DNA of 64,000 nt from Hyposmocoma kahamanoa. Taxonomy: Eukaryota; Arthropoda; Insecta; Lepidoptera; Cosmopterigidae. Shown here one piece after another: positions 9,701 to 19,339 of the stretch (the stretch's first letter is position 1; each line of letters opens with the position of its first letter). Made by a program: the position numbers and the translations under genes. The notes below the pieces were generated by a model. That model did not search any database, was not told the DNA's origin, and saw only the letters and a list, made by a program, of their open reading frames with translations. The stretch is from the NCBI RefSeq assembly GCF_003589595.1, contig NW_020654810.1:11174418-11238417 (forward strand). The letters are read 5' to 3'.

Positions 9701-12185
9701 TTCTAAAGTAATATTTCAAATATTTATTTATCAAATAAATATCATGATATATCACGGAGAGTGCGCAAGGGAATTGCACGATTTAATTCCGCCTTCCCGT
9801 TTCCTTCATCGGGGGATGATACGTAGACTGGGGTTCCACCCCCTTGTTGTGGATATTCCAAGGACTCGGACGAAGCGTTTCACTTCGCGCAGACTTGTTC
9901 CCTGAACGGTATAACTTGCGCCTTTTTAAGGCGAGAGTAAACAGGTATTATTTAGTTGTGCTTGTCGTTGACCTCATGGAATAAAGGCTAACGAAGATAA
10001 GGCTTAAAAAAGGAACTAATTTTTTTAATAAATAAAACTCACGGTTTTCTAATAACATAAAATGTCAAATTATGTGTAGTTTGCAATGCTAATTATCGCG
10101 TTAAATTACTACAGTATCTTGACATAGAAAAAACAATCGACTCCAAAAAATTGATGTTCTCGTTACGTATTGGTTTTTAAAAAATTACTCCAAGAGTCGT
10201 CTTTACTACTTATGTAGGTGTTGTTACTATCGTAATCGAACGACATAGGTTATCCATATAATATGTACTGATGCAAGATCTTGTCACAATAAACTTACTT
10301 GAAAATGGTCAGAGATATTTTTTGTCAATTAAGTTGCTATAGCACGTAGAAGTTACAGATTGCGTGTGTTGCAAAGCTACCTCAAAGCTTTGTAATTTTA
10401 ATAAAAACACGATAGTTGATATGTAAAAACAGTCATGCTATGTTACAGTTAGCTATATTTTTTTCTTTCTTTATGATTTAACTTATAATTTCTAATAGCA
10501 GGCCCTAACTTACAATAAAATCCGTCATCATACATAGCAACCAATAGGTCGCAAATGCTTCAAAAGAAGAAAGTGGAAAAAAAATATTTCGACAAGTTTT
10601 ATATTATCTTGCCTCTCACCTGTATTCCAAACAGTCCCATAGCGACCAAGCCGATCCAGCTGTGGAGCGAGTAGAAATTAGTGATGCCCTTCTTGTTGTG
10701 GAAGTCGAGCACGGCGAGGAAACCGATCACAATGCACGGGAACGCAAGCGCGTGGAAGATCGCGTGCAGCAGCTTCACGTAGATGCGCCGGAAGCAGCGG
10801 CAGATGCGGTACAGCAACACCGCTGGAAACGGAAACAGTCAAAGTCAGTACTTTTAAATTCAGGAACAAAGAAGAACACTATATGTAAATAGTCTGTGGA
10901 CTATTTCAATGATTACGATACTCGTATGGGAGTACTTCAGTTCGGCACCGAGGCTTTAAGTATGCAATATCTTATCAGACTAGGTATGTAGAGTAGTAAA
11001 AAGCCCATGTAACACGATTCCCTTCGGTTTGCCCATTTCGGGTTCTTATCATCATCATCATCATCATCATTTTATCATATGTAGTGCTAACAAATAAAGA
11101 ATTTTCTATCTACCTGGAGTCTTCCGTGACGTCTTCCGGCTGATAGATATCTATCAGCCGGAAGTCGTCCAAAGATTGCCAGGCAAGCCAGTCGGACGCG
11201 ACGTGCATCCATCAAGTTAAGCGACCCATAATGTAAAATAATTTTGAACATATGAAACGCTTGACCATTTTATCCGACAATCTAGGTGCAGCGTTGCACA
11301 GGCTACCCATCGCCAAGTTCTTTACCATGGCATTTAATATCCTTTATTTTTTTTCCATTCTCTAAGCATCTAATTGGAGCTATGAAAAAACGATCGTGTT
11401 GCATGTTCTTACATTACGCCAATTATTGTGACATGGCAACTGATTGAGAATGAGTTATGAGAGAGATAGAACATGTAGCACTGCACAGGTGCGAGTGAGA
11501 AAGGTAAATTGTATCCTGCACATATCCTGTCTGTGGTAATGGTAAACAATGAAAAACTGATATTACCAGCTTGACATCCTATAACATCATATAGAAAGTA
11601 ACAGGCACATATTTTGTGTGTTATATAATAATGACAGGCTATCAGTATTGGAAGATAATTGTTTCAGTGGTTATGATTTTCGGTGTTTTTACGATTATGA
11701 AGCTTCGAACCGACTAAACTTTTGAGACTATTCTATAATAACAATATTTATTTGTGATGTTGTCTAATATTCATATATTCTCTTCGCAATTTGTAGGTAC
11801 GCTTCGTAGTAAACATTAGTATTAGTTTTAGGGCCTTAGATACTTTTTATATCAATCATCTCCTTCAGAGACCGCCAATGCCATTCAAAATAAACTTTAG
11901 TCACCTGAATAGCAAAACTATTTTTAATAGCTAAATGCAGGATACTCACAGAAACCGCTGAAGGTAATAAATCCAGCGACCATAAGCGTAGGGTGCAGGT
12001 TGAACTGCTTTTCGGGTTGATCGTCAGCCCAGCCATAGCCTTCTCGGTAGTAGAAGATCCAGAAGATAGTCAAAGCAGAGACGCCGATCAGCAGGATGGT
12101 GGCGAGGGTGATGATGAGAGCATATTCGCACCACTCGCAGGCGCCTCGCTCATGGTCGTCAGACTCATAGGAGCGACTGCGCTGG
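6559..12185 (-). CDS. Cyb561: Cytochrome b561 family transmembrane ascorbate-dependent reductase (5' end missing)
   Basis: Spliced minus-strand gene: 12185-11950, 10822-10620, 9479-9310, then either 8479-8317 or 6721-6559. The reading frame joins at phases 1, 0 and 2 with GTGAGT, GTGAGA and GTATGT donors. The readable product is about 256 residues, against about 250 for animal CYB561. It contains six hydrophobic helices and four conserved histidines: NLHP after TM1, KLLHAIFH, SLHSW, and PVHAAFG. In the family these bind two b hemes that carry electrons from cytosolic ascorbate across a membrane to vesicular monodehydroascorbate or ferric iron. YSLHSW and the DFHNKKG loop closely match the animal family. 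No in-frame Met precedes TM1 in the first exon seen, so the start lies in an upstream exon. The member (nemy-like or CG1275-like) cannot be decided by eye. Confidence 0.93.
6722..8316 (-). other. Between the two alternative last exons of the b561 gene
   Basis: About 1.6 kb of AT-rich sequence serving as 3' UTR of the proximal isoform and/or intron of the distal one. It holds a short (TA)n run at about 7550-7562. No open frame or transposon was recognised. Confidence 0.5.
7993..7998 (-). terminator. Candidate poly(A) signal for the proximal last exon
   Basis: This is the first AATAAA on the minus strand after the proximal stop codon, about 320 nt downstream. A variant ATTAAA lies nearer, at 8087-8092. 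Either could end the shorter transcript before the distal exon is transcribed. Use is inferred only. Confidence 0.3.
8317..8479 (-). CDS. Cyb561: Cytochrome b561 alternative last exon, proximal (isoform with ...RASVDL tail)
   Basis: A 163-nt terminal exon whose acceptor (ATCCACAG, 8480-8481) joins the GG of exon 9310-9479 to give Gly-Pro-Glu-Arg-Tyr. It encodes 53 residues and a stop: PERYSGLPDE, then EAVIINAIGVTCIAILAV (TM6), YILSRDKFRASETRD and an end in SVDL. It aligns with the distal exon 6559-6721 over the core EA(V/I)IINAIG and the following helix, with a four-residue shift. The tails after the helix are unrelated. The acceptor has a weak polypyrimidine tract, consistent with regulated use. 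Usage in mRNA is inferred. Confidence 0.88.
8480..9309 (-). other. Cytochrome b561 intron before the proximal last exon
   Basis: An 830-bp intron with GTATGT donor and ACAG acceptor. A mildly GC-rich stretch near 8850-8950 has no recognisable content. Confidence 0.7.
9310..9479 (-). CDS. Cyb561: Cytochrome b561 exon: TM4-TM5 with fourth heme histidine
   Basis: A 170-nt exon with a good acceptor (GATTTCAG) and donor GTATGT, entering at phase 0 and leaving at phase 2 (final GG). It encodes YAVGFFSF, a hydrophobic run, LVPVHAAFGILTFVLGV (fourth heme His) and CLTGLTEKALFTF, matching the family's 'LLGLKEALLF' region. The exon is much GC-richer than the introns around it, as are the other coding exons. 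It is the last exon common to both predicted isoforms. Confidence 0.92.
9480..10619 (-). other. Cytochrome b561 intron with a GC-richer repeat-like insert
   Basis: A 1140-bp intron. Positions about 9760-9960 are clearly GC-richer than the surrounding intron and contain 'cgaagcgtttcacttcgcg' and 'gcgcctttttaaggcg' local inverted repeats. They look like a piece of a transposable element, class unknown. The rest is AT-rich. Confidence 0.6.
10620..10822 (-). CDS. Cyb561: Cytochrome b561 exon: TM2-TM4 with two heme histidines
   Basis: A 203-nt exon with acceptor TTTCCAG and donor GTGAGA, entering at phase 1 and leaving at phase 0. It encodes VLLYRICR, the basic loop RCFRRIYVK, then KLLHAIFHALAF (second heme His) and the TM3 stretch VIGFLAVLDF. 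The HNKKGITNFYSLHSWIG segment carries the third heme His and the putative ascorbate-side loop, followed by VAMGLFGIQ. These elements sit in the order and spacing of animal CYB561 proteins. Confidence 0.93.
11048..11070. repeat. (ATC)n microsatellite
   Basis: An uninterrupted trinucleotide run of about 7.5 units inside a b561 intron. Confidence 0.9.
11128..11169. repeat. Perfect palindrome without spacer, in intron
   Basis: CTTCCGGCTGATAGAT is directly followed by its reverse complement (11133-11164: 16-bp arms, no loop). The symmetry extends to 42 bp (11128-11169) with one mismatched pair. It can form a cruciform or RNA hairpin. Its origin is unknown. Confidence 0.9.
11950..12185 (-). CDS. 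Cyb561: Cytochrome b561 exon: N-terminal tail, TM1 and first heme histidine
   Basis: Encodes a hydrophilic N-terminal stretch (QRSRSYESDDHERGAC), TM1 (about YALIITLATILLIGV to TIFWIF) and YYREGYGWAD. FNLHPTLMVAGF follows, with the first heme-ligand His and the start of TM2. The donor is GTGAGT at 11949-11944 (phase 1: the final T joins CG of the next exon to make Ser). Two acceptors four bases apart are possible: TTCCAG, with the exon starting at 12185 (phase 2), or CCAG, starting at 12181 (phase 0). The polypyrimidine-rich stretch favours the first. There is no start codon in frame, so this is not the first coding exon. Confidence 0.92.
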
Positions 12186-12370
12186 CTGGAACAATAACAA
12201 AAATAATGAAGCATCTGAAATTCGATTATTTATTTAGTTATCTACGAATAAATAAAAACATGTCTATCAGAAATTACCAGTTCTACGAGTTTGACTGTGC
12301 ATACGCCACTAAGGAGTTTTGTCTTAGGATTTAGAGTATATAAACTAAAACGCTCCTAACACATGATTTC

Positions 12371-12715
12371 AGTAGCAATAGAGGTCCTTGTGAAAGAGTT
12401 CCAGTGAAATACAGCCACTTAAAGGGGACATTCATTATCCTGCATTGCAGTCCACCTGGCCGTCCGCCGCGTAATGCAGGATTATGAATGTAGTCACAGC
12501 GTGCAAGCCATCCTGCAATCCTGAATGCGTCCTGCGAGACTCCATACGTAGGGCCATTTAGGATAATCTGTGACAATCTCCTGCCTAAATGACGGGCGAA
12601 GTGGGAGTGTCCCTCGAATCTACGATTTAAAGTTTTAAGTGGCACTGTTACTGCTATGGACGGACGTGTCGCTTACCACCAGGTTACGACTTTTTCGCCT
12701 CGTCACTTATAATAA
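12371..12715 (+). repeat. Family L repeat copy, interrupted by an insertion
   Basis: The left part (about 12371-12400, 'gaggtccttgtgaaagagtt') and right part (about 12615-12715, 'gtggcactgttactgctatg' through the cgtcactt tail and A-rich end) match the widespread repeat seen intact at 49370-49620. The middle is replaced by about 200 bp of unrelated sequence. That insert includes an inverted repeat with 21-bp arms (12428-12448 and 12471-12491, two mismatches) and is likely a nested MITE. Confidence 0.65.
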
Positions 12716-13194
12716 AGAAAAGTAATCAGTTGACTGTTGTTCTTTTTTATCATTATGGGCATGTTAAAGCTTTCATCCTCCACGGTTTTTGGGCATTTTC
12801 TAGACTCGAGACTGATGTTTTTAGTCTTGAAAATGTTGAGATCTTTGAGACATTTAAACAGTATTTTAAATGTAAACACTAAACCAACATGAAACCAACA
12901 GTATTTTTTTAATCTGAGTACACGGACATAGCAATATTGCAGTGGGGTTTGAAATAAACTGTGGAGATTGAAGGACGGTAGTAATAAAATCAGATCGTCT
13001 CTATCTGAAATTACATTAGACGCTCTATAAGAAACATAGACACTGTGCCCACAACAAAAATGAATAAATGAATTTTTATAAATATTTTTTTAAAGTTATT
13101 GAATGTCACGATGTTTGCCCACCATGTTAATAAATTATTTTTGTGAAATTACTCCACTAGTTTGTTATAATTATTAATACAACGATCGAACACT
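12716..13194. other. AT-rich non-coding DNA
   Basis: No gene or recognisable repeat. Confidence 0.4.
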
Positions 13195-13290
13195 TAGAAA
13201 AAATTCCTTCGATCCGACTGGATTCGAACCAAGCAACGTCTTCCAGCAAACCGTGCCAGACGCTAAACTAAGTCACGGAACGAACTAGCG
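13195..13290 (-). repeat. tRNA-like SINE head
   Basis: On the minus strand the segment reads GTGACTTAGTTTAGCGTCTG, an A-box-like start, and then GGTTCGAATCC, a perfect B box of the RNA polymerase III internal promoter. No tRNA cloverleaf with a normal acceptor stem is apparent, so it is a tRNA-derived SINE fragment and not a tRNA gene. Confidence 0.5.
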
Positions 13291-13859
13291 ATAACCTTAC
13301 GATTTTTTCTATGTGCTTGCTGCAGATATTTGTTTTTGGTTTTTAACGACTTTTTTTGCCGTAGCGGCATCTGTGACAAATCTATTATAATCTACATCTA
13401 CAAAAAATATTTTTTTATAAATATATTTTTATTTTAAATAAATAAAAATAAAAATGCTTTATTTCGTCTCAAATATAAATAACATTACATACATATGTAT
13501 GTATACTTGTATCAGGAGGTCTCCCTCCTGTATAACTAGTCATAGCTATAAAACAAAATAAAATAAAAGTAATACCTATAACAAAGAGAGAAGAGAGAAA
13601 TCTCACATTTTGACCGTCTAAAAAAACCTACTTTGAAAATAGTTCGAAAGTCTCGTTTTACGCGGAATTATCTAGATCGTACCGAGTCTTGATTTTTTCT
13701 CGGGACACGGAACTGCAGCGAGACTGAAGAAAGCCATACATATTATGTAGAGCCGTTATAAAAGTGATGTCGTTTTATATACTGTACACGTTGTTAACAC
13801 TGTTGTTTACACGATAATTGTAGGACTTTCAAAAGTTAATTTTGTTTGTGTTTAACTTG

Positions 13860-14085
13860 GATTTAAAATAATAATAATGTGTCAGACAACACCAATTACC
13901 TGGTCTGAAATTATCGCTGTGTTATGAGCACCAGACGACGAAGTTAAGTCCGGGGCATTACCCAGAACACCCAGACAGAATCAATTTAGAAAAGCTCAAT
14001 TTCAAATTGATCCTTCCGAGAATCTCCTCTCGCTATCTAATGCCCACTGTTCTAACCGCTAAGCCACTGAGTTCGTCTATAAATA
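13860..14085 (-). repeat. SINE family C copy
   Basis: The minus strand starts with a tRNA-like A box (GTGGCTTAGCGGTTAGAAC, about 14050-14080). It ends at about 13865 in a CATTATTATTATTTT-like tail preceded by 'aattggtgttgtctgac'. The body shares 'caccaattacctgg', 'tatgagcacca' and 'acccagaacaccca' blocks with 18640-18760 and 33590-33810. Same-orientation copies with a variable head fit a tRNA-derived SINE. Confidence 0.6.
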
Positions 14086-15183
14086 AATTATATTTAACGG
14101 TAAATTGTAGTATTACTTGAGTTGCCCAACATATAAACGTATAATTATCGTTTAATGTTATAAATTTCCACATGTCGATCTAAAAGCCCACGACCTCTTA
14201 TACAAAACGTTGCTCCCCAGAGACACGATCTAAACGACCCGACTGGAAACCCGTTTGGTTCAATAGACGTATCTTGACTCCGGAAGTTTACGAGGCAGAA
14301 ACCACAAGCCACTGATACTGGGAACCTGTCATCTGCAATATATATACGTAAGTATATAGTCTTCAATCCACTTGCACAACTAATCTAAGCCTGTAGACTA
14401 ATTTGAGGCTCTAAATACAAACAGTAATGAAATTTTTTCTCAAGGATAAAATGCATTTGCCTTATTTTAAGTAGTAATATAGGTAGTTGAATACCATTTT
14501 TTACGATAGCCTTACTTTGCGCCTCGAGTAAGTGTGGAAAGTCCTTGAGATCTTATATAGTATAATAGGTTTTAAATTTATAATTTTCTGAAATGCACAA
14601 ATATGACACTAATGCACTTCCAGCGATCCATTTAGTCACCGTACCAAGCGCAATCGTTCCACGAAGAATCTGCTAAATGTGAACCAGTATTGTAACTATA
14701 GTACAGCTGTATTCATAGGTATATTGAGAGTCAAAGTCAGGTGTAAAGGGGTGTCGGGTGCCGTGGGATGTAATCGGTTCACGCGCCGGATGCACGGTGG
14801 GCTCATGTCACGGAACGATGCTAGTACATATTTTTATACGCCCTCTGGTAATTAAAACTTGATCGGGCCTACTGTCTAGACAATAGTAAATGAGAGATTG
14901 TTTAACTTGTGTGACTAATAGTGGTCGGATAACCGTATGCTTATTTACCTACATTGACCAAAGAGAGCAGTATTATGTGACTATTTCATTCTTTTTAATG
15001 TACTACTGTACACACGCCATCACATCAAGCTACATATTGATGTATCTTGTTCCGTTGCACTGGAGGCGAATTTCGAAAAAAATGTGTAGTCTGATGTGCA
15101 GTTGTCCGTACACTGCATAAGCAATGTATTTAATTCCACGTAATTGTTCAATTTTGTTCGATTTGTCTGTATCAATTACTATA

Positions 15184-15400
15184 ACTGCCTCCGTGTCCGA
15201 ACGGTTACCATGCTCGACTGCCACGTAGAGGTCCCGGGTTCGATTTCCGGGCCGGGAGAAATATTTGTATGGCCTACATTTATTTCTCTCGTGAGTTTGG
15301 GTGTAATTTGTGGTTGTCCATGGCACCCGCGATACTGGGTTTCCCTAGTGCGGGGCTATGAGTGTGTGCTTTATTATTTATTATTATTATTATTATTTTT
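15184..15400 (+). repeat. SINE family A copy
   Basis: tRNA-like head CTGCCTCCGTGTCCGAACGG (A-box region) and GGTTCGATTTCC (B box), then the conserved body 'atttgtatggcctaca', 'gggtgtaatttgtggttg', 'ccatggcacccgcga' and 'tagtgcggggctatg', and a (TTA)n tail. Near-identical blocks recur at 34491, 55531 and 59374. Intact polymerase III boxes and a simple-repeat tail indicate a tRNA-derived SINE. Confidence 0.85.
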
Positions 15401-16099
15401 CAACTGTGATGTTATACTCGAGTACTATCCTCTTTGCCTAACCATTGCGTTTGAATATTGATCTGTAAGCAATATGTAATTTATTGTACAATATTTTAAA
15501 TAAATTATTGAATTAATAAATTCGGTTACTCGATAACACGGAATGCGCTTTTGTATTGAAAAAAATCCTGCGACACCAGCATTGGCGAAATTGTTAAGTA
15601 ATAAATCGATGAAAAATGAACTTTGTAAATGTTATTTGTAATTTTATGCATATAGAAAGTGAAAATGTAAAAACACCGGACATCAAGAAAAAAATGTTGT
15701 TGACATATCATCATTTAAGTTTAAATTTGACAGTTCTAGCTGTTCACAGTATTAAGTCTAGTTGTCATGTGTCCTGGTCATCATCAGATCATTAAACAAC
15801 ATTTTAGGAATGCACGATTTTATTAAAATTCATTTACAATTAATTGCAATAACTGATGAAAATGGTAAACTACGACGACACTTTCAACGACACGTTGAAA
15901 AGATAACAAATCGAATGTTTCTCAATGTTATACTTCTTGATTTATTAGTTTGCAATAAATTGCATAGATGGCGTTTCTTCCCGAAACTACGTAACGTTTT
16001 AGCACTGACTTTTACTTTAAAATATTACAAGTGCAGACTCAGCTTCTTTGCGATTTTATTATATGTTATTGTACATATACGTATAATCAACGTTTAAAT

Positions 16100-17190
16100 A
16101 AGAGCAATAACCTTGACAAATACATAATAGCTGCCCTCTGTTGGCAGTTTCGAATATTTTTACAATAGCGTCACAGGTTTACTTAGCACCGTCTATTGAT
16201 CAGCGATAAGAATCAAAATAAGCGACCGAATGAGCGGAATTCTGAGTGCGATATTTCTAAGGAGATTGGGTATCTGTATTAGCAATATTATATAATCTGT
16301 GCTTAAAAGCATCCGAATATCCGGAAACTACTGATAAAACACATTATTGATTAAACGTTTTACGTGTTAGGTACGTGTGTAAAAGAGAGAACCTCAATTG
16401 CTCATTTTTTTAAGGTACGTAATTAGCTTTTAATTATGCTAGTTGATGTTGCTAACGTAATAATGTTCGGCATGTATTACAACATTAACTTATTTGATAT
16501 TTACTACTATACATTTCACGCCCTAGCTACAATTGGGTTGGTTTTGTTTCTATAGGAGTCATTTTATACTAGTTAGGTGTAAAAACACAAAGGTAAATTC
16601 AGTGCAGCGAAATCTAAAAATTTAAACTAAGCTAATAATATTTGATCATTATTAACAATCAAACATTATAACAAAGTGAGGGCACAATTAACAATACGTT
16701 CGTAAATAAATCGAAGCATATAACAAACTTAGCTTATTTAATAGGATGGCAGTGAACCAAAACTTTTTGATAACAAATAAGCTTTCAAGTAAGAGGGCAA
16801 TTTCCCCATTACAAATATTCATCGAAACCGGGATTGTATCCGGATGCTGGGCATCACGACCCACTGGACACGAGATTATATATATTTTTTCCTTTTTCCA
16901 TTCGTATGGGCAATACAATTCGCGGTCATACAAGGTTATTACGGGGGAAAATGTAAACAGCTTCAGACGTTTCTTAAAAACTACTATTCCCTTTCCAAAT
17001 CCATCCATCTAATGAGATGGAATAAAGGGGCATTTATACACAATCACGTATCTTCTGTTTTATAACAAAAAAAAGATGATACCCGGTACATACAGGATAT
17101 ATAGAAGTAAATAAAATAAAAGCTATCTCTTCTTCTTATCGTATCAATGGCTTACACTATGGATACAGAACTCCGCCACGCGTCACTCAC
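16100..17190. other. Non-coding DNA with overlapping chance open frames
   Basis: Open frames near 16688-17065 run on both strands through AT-rich sequence without motifs. I see no real gene or recognisable repeat. Confidence 0.4.
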
Positions 17191-17202
17191 TATTACTCGC
17201 CA

Positions 17203-17383
17203 TTAAAGCGTGAAACAGAGGGAGCGGGTGTGGGTCGGGCGTGTGTCGTGTCGGGTCCACGGCGGGTCTAATTCCGTGTTTGGTGTGTTGTCGCCCAAAT
17301 AAATACACGGAATAAGACCCGCCGCGGTCCCTACCCGACACACGCCCGACCCACAACCGTTCTTTGTGTAATTCACGCTTAAA
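17203..17383. mobile_element. GC-rich fold-back MITE-like element (181 bp)
   Basis: The arms 17230-17279 and 17305-17354 are inverted copies matching at 45 of 50 positions, starting GTGGGTCGGGCGTGTGTCG. Weaker pairing continues outward to TTAAAGCGTGAA (17203) and the opposite TTTAAGCGTGAA (ending 17383). Only a spacer of about 25 bp separates the arms. It is much richer in G+C than its surroundings and has no coding capacity. TTAA at the ends could reflect a piggyBac-type target, but that is inference. Confidence 0.75.
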
Positions 17384-18600
17384 TCCTCAAGCGTACAGGG
17401 TGTTAAGACAATCAGGGCACGATGGTACGATATATGTGAGGTGGTGATATGATCGTTTGAATCGCACCGCACATACCATCTAGGTTAGAACCATCCGAAA
17501 ATCCCCACTGTTTTCAAATCCACACCGAAGCCTATTTAAAGATTTTCATATCGGCCATGGCAATTCGTGTCCAGGAGGAACTCTCAGTGGTCCAGGCAAA
17601 GGTAATTAAAGGTAAAAAAGATTGCAACTCGCATGAGCTGGCTTAATACTTCGAGGATCAACCAACACATTTGACGACGAAAAGCTCGTTTAGTATCCGC
17701 TTAAAAACAAACTTCACTATCTAAGGAAAATGAAGAAGTCTAGAGATCGACTTAACATATACCTACCTACATGGCAGACATGATTAACAAATTAACAAAT
17801 ATTTAGAACAATTTTTAAGACCATTTTTACTTATAATTAATTATATAAACATCCGAGAATCTTCCGCCACTTATAACACAAAGCGTGAATTCAATATCCA
17901 TGAACTGGTGGCTTTTATAAAAATTTCTATATATCTAATAAATTGTTTATATTTAAAAAGGTAGTCGTGCACCGGCCCAGAGTCTGGTCATTAGGTTTTA
18001 AAGGTCACTGCTATTCATCTGACCCGCAAGCACGATCCAGGCATGATTATTATTATGATAGGAATTTATAGCACCTATTAGTTAGTTGTCAGGTTTCAAA
18101 ACGTTTAAAATTTGAAACTTAATTTGAATTATGAAATTTTTAAAAACTTTAATGGTCGTTATGCCAATACGATTATACGGTATGATTTTTTAAACGCGGC
18201 AATATGAGGAAATCTGAAACAATAAGAAATACAGGAAAACTGTCTTAGGAACCACTAAATATGTATATTTTGTTGAAAACAAATTGACATAGTGAATTTT
18301 TTAGTCAAGCGTGAGTTGTACATAAAAATAAATAAGATTGACTTTTTTAAATTATGTTCGAGTCAGTTTCTTATAACGATCATTTCATTGAATAGAGAAC
18401 AAAGTCGGAACAACAGAAGTTGGTCAAATTTATTTTTTTCTTTTTAACTGTCCCAGTTAAATTTCACAGTAAATAAAAAAAACTTAACTGTCTTCCTGTA
18501 CAAACATGCTTTTGAAAACAAAATGCAAATTACATTAAACTACTTTAGACCGTAATAATTTTTTTCTTTTGTATTCCAAAAGACAATTTTTCGCCTTCGC
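17384..18600. other. AT-rich non-coding DNA
   Basis: No gene, RNA or clear repeat recognised. Confidence 0.4.
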
Positions 18601-18639
18601 CTTAGACTTTATGTTCCAAACTTTAACAAAAACGATAAT

Positions 18640-18760
18640 AATGTGCAAGACAACCACACCAATTACCTGGCCTCATACTAGGGAATTATCTGTATAAAGT
18701 GTACTAAGGCAATATAATTCACTCCGAGACACTACCCAGAACACCCAAATGAGGAGACCA
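18640..18760 (-). repeat. SINE family C fragment
   Basis: Shares 'aacaccaattacctgg'-like, 'agggaattatctgta' and 'acccagaacaccca' blocks with the copies at 13860 and 33590. The tRNA-like head is absent. Confidence 0.5.
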
Positions 18761-18784
18761 ATAAGTTTATGATACGCCTGATTA

Positions 18785-18912
18785 CCACCAGGCGACAAGC
18801 CTGTCTATAGCAGTTGCATCAGAGCTTTAAATCGCAATCGCTGCTTGGCGGCAGAAATACGTGACGTACTTCCCTTGACGAACTCTTTCACAAGGAGCTT
18901 TACTTATCTACT
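18785..18912 (-). repeat. Family L repeat fragment
   Basis: On the minus strand it reads GCTCCTTGTGAAAGAGTTCG, then a region with CTGCCGCCAAGCAG, then 'gctctgatgcaactgctata'. The centre is deleted compared with 49370-49620. Confidence 0.7.
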
Positions 18913-19204
18913 GCTAATTAATTTTAAAAAGTTCATTTCCCACTTATGCGTGGAATAGGCGAAATAATTTACTTCTGGTTAAAGTTGTTCGGTGTCACAG
19001 AGGCTTTAGAATCTGAAATCAGACACGATACTCGAGGATATACCTACAGAGTAATCTCGAAAGATCAACAATTCTTCTCTTAACAGTTAAGAAATTACTT
19101 CACTATTATTATACACTCGTAGCATTTAGAATTTTTAATAATATTTCTTTATTCTAAACGGTGATGGCGATAAAGCTCTATAAATATTAGTGACATAAAA
19201 ATCT

Positions 19205-19330
19205 ACAGCATCACATGATTTATTAAGTCGACATCGGGGGTCCAACGGTTTACGCTGTAGACGCAGGTCGAAGAAGTGACGGATTCGATTCCTGGTAGGG
19301 CTAATTTGGAGAATGAATGAACATGCTCCA
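19205..19330 (+). repeat. Possible tRNA-derived SINE fragment
   Basis: 'gtccaacggtttacgctgta' resembles a degenerate A box, and 'ggattcgattcc' resembles a B box about 45 bp later. There is no second copy in the window, so the assignment is weak. Confidence 0.3.
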
Positions 19331-19339
19331 GAGTGCATT

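Larger units (their letters stand above)
10823..11949 (-). other. Cytochrome b561 intron with ATC microsatellite and palindrome
   Basis: An 1127-bp intron (GTGAGT donor, TTTCCAG acceptor). It holds an (ATC)n run at 11048-11070 and a 32-bp perfect palindrome at 11133-11164, listed separately. Confidence 0.7.

Noticed and set aside
11993..12334. 113-codon plus-strand frame
   Set aside because: Antisense shadow of the cytochrome b561 exon at 11950-12185. The same applies to the plus frames at 6568-6765, 8309-8587, 9244-9483 and 10662-10892.
15030..15461. Open frames of 98-105 codons on both strands
   Set aside because: They lie across a family A SINE and a simple-repeat tail; similar frames recur over other SINE copies (55474-55750).
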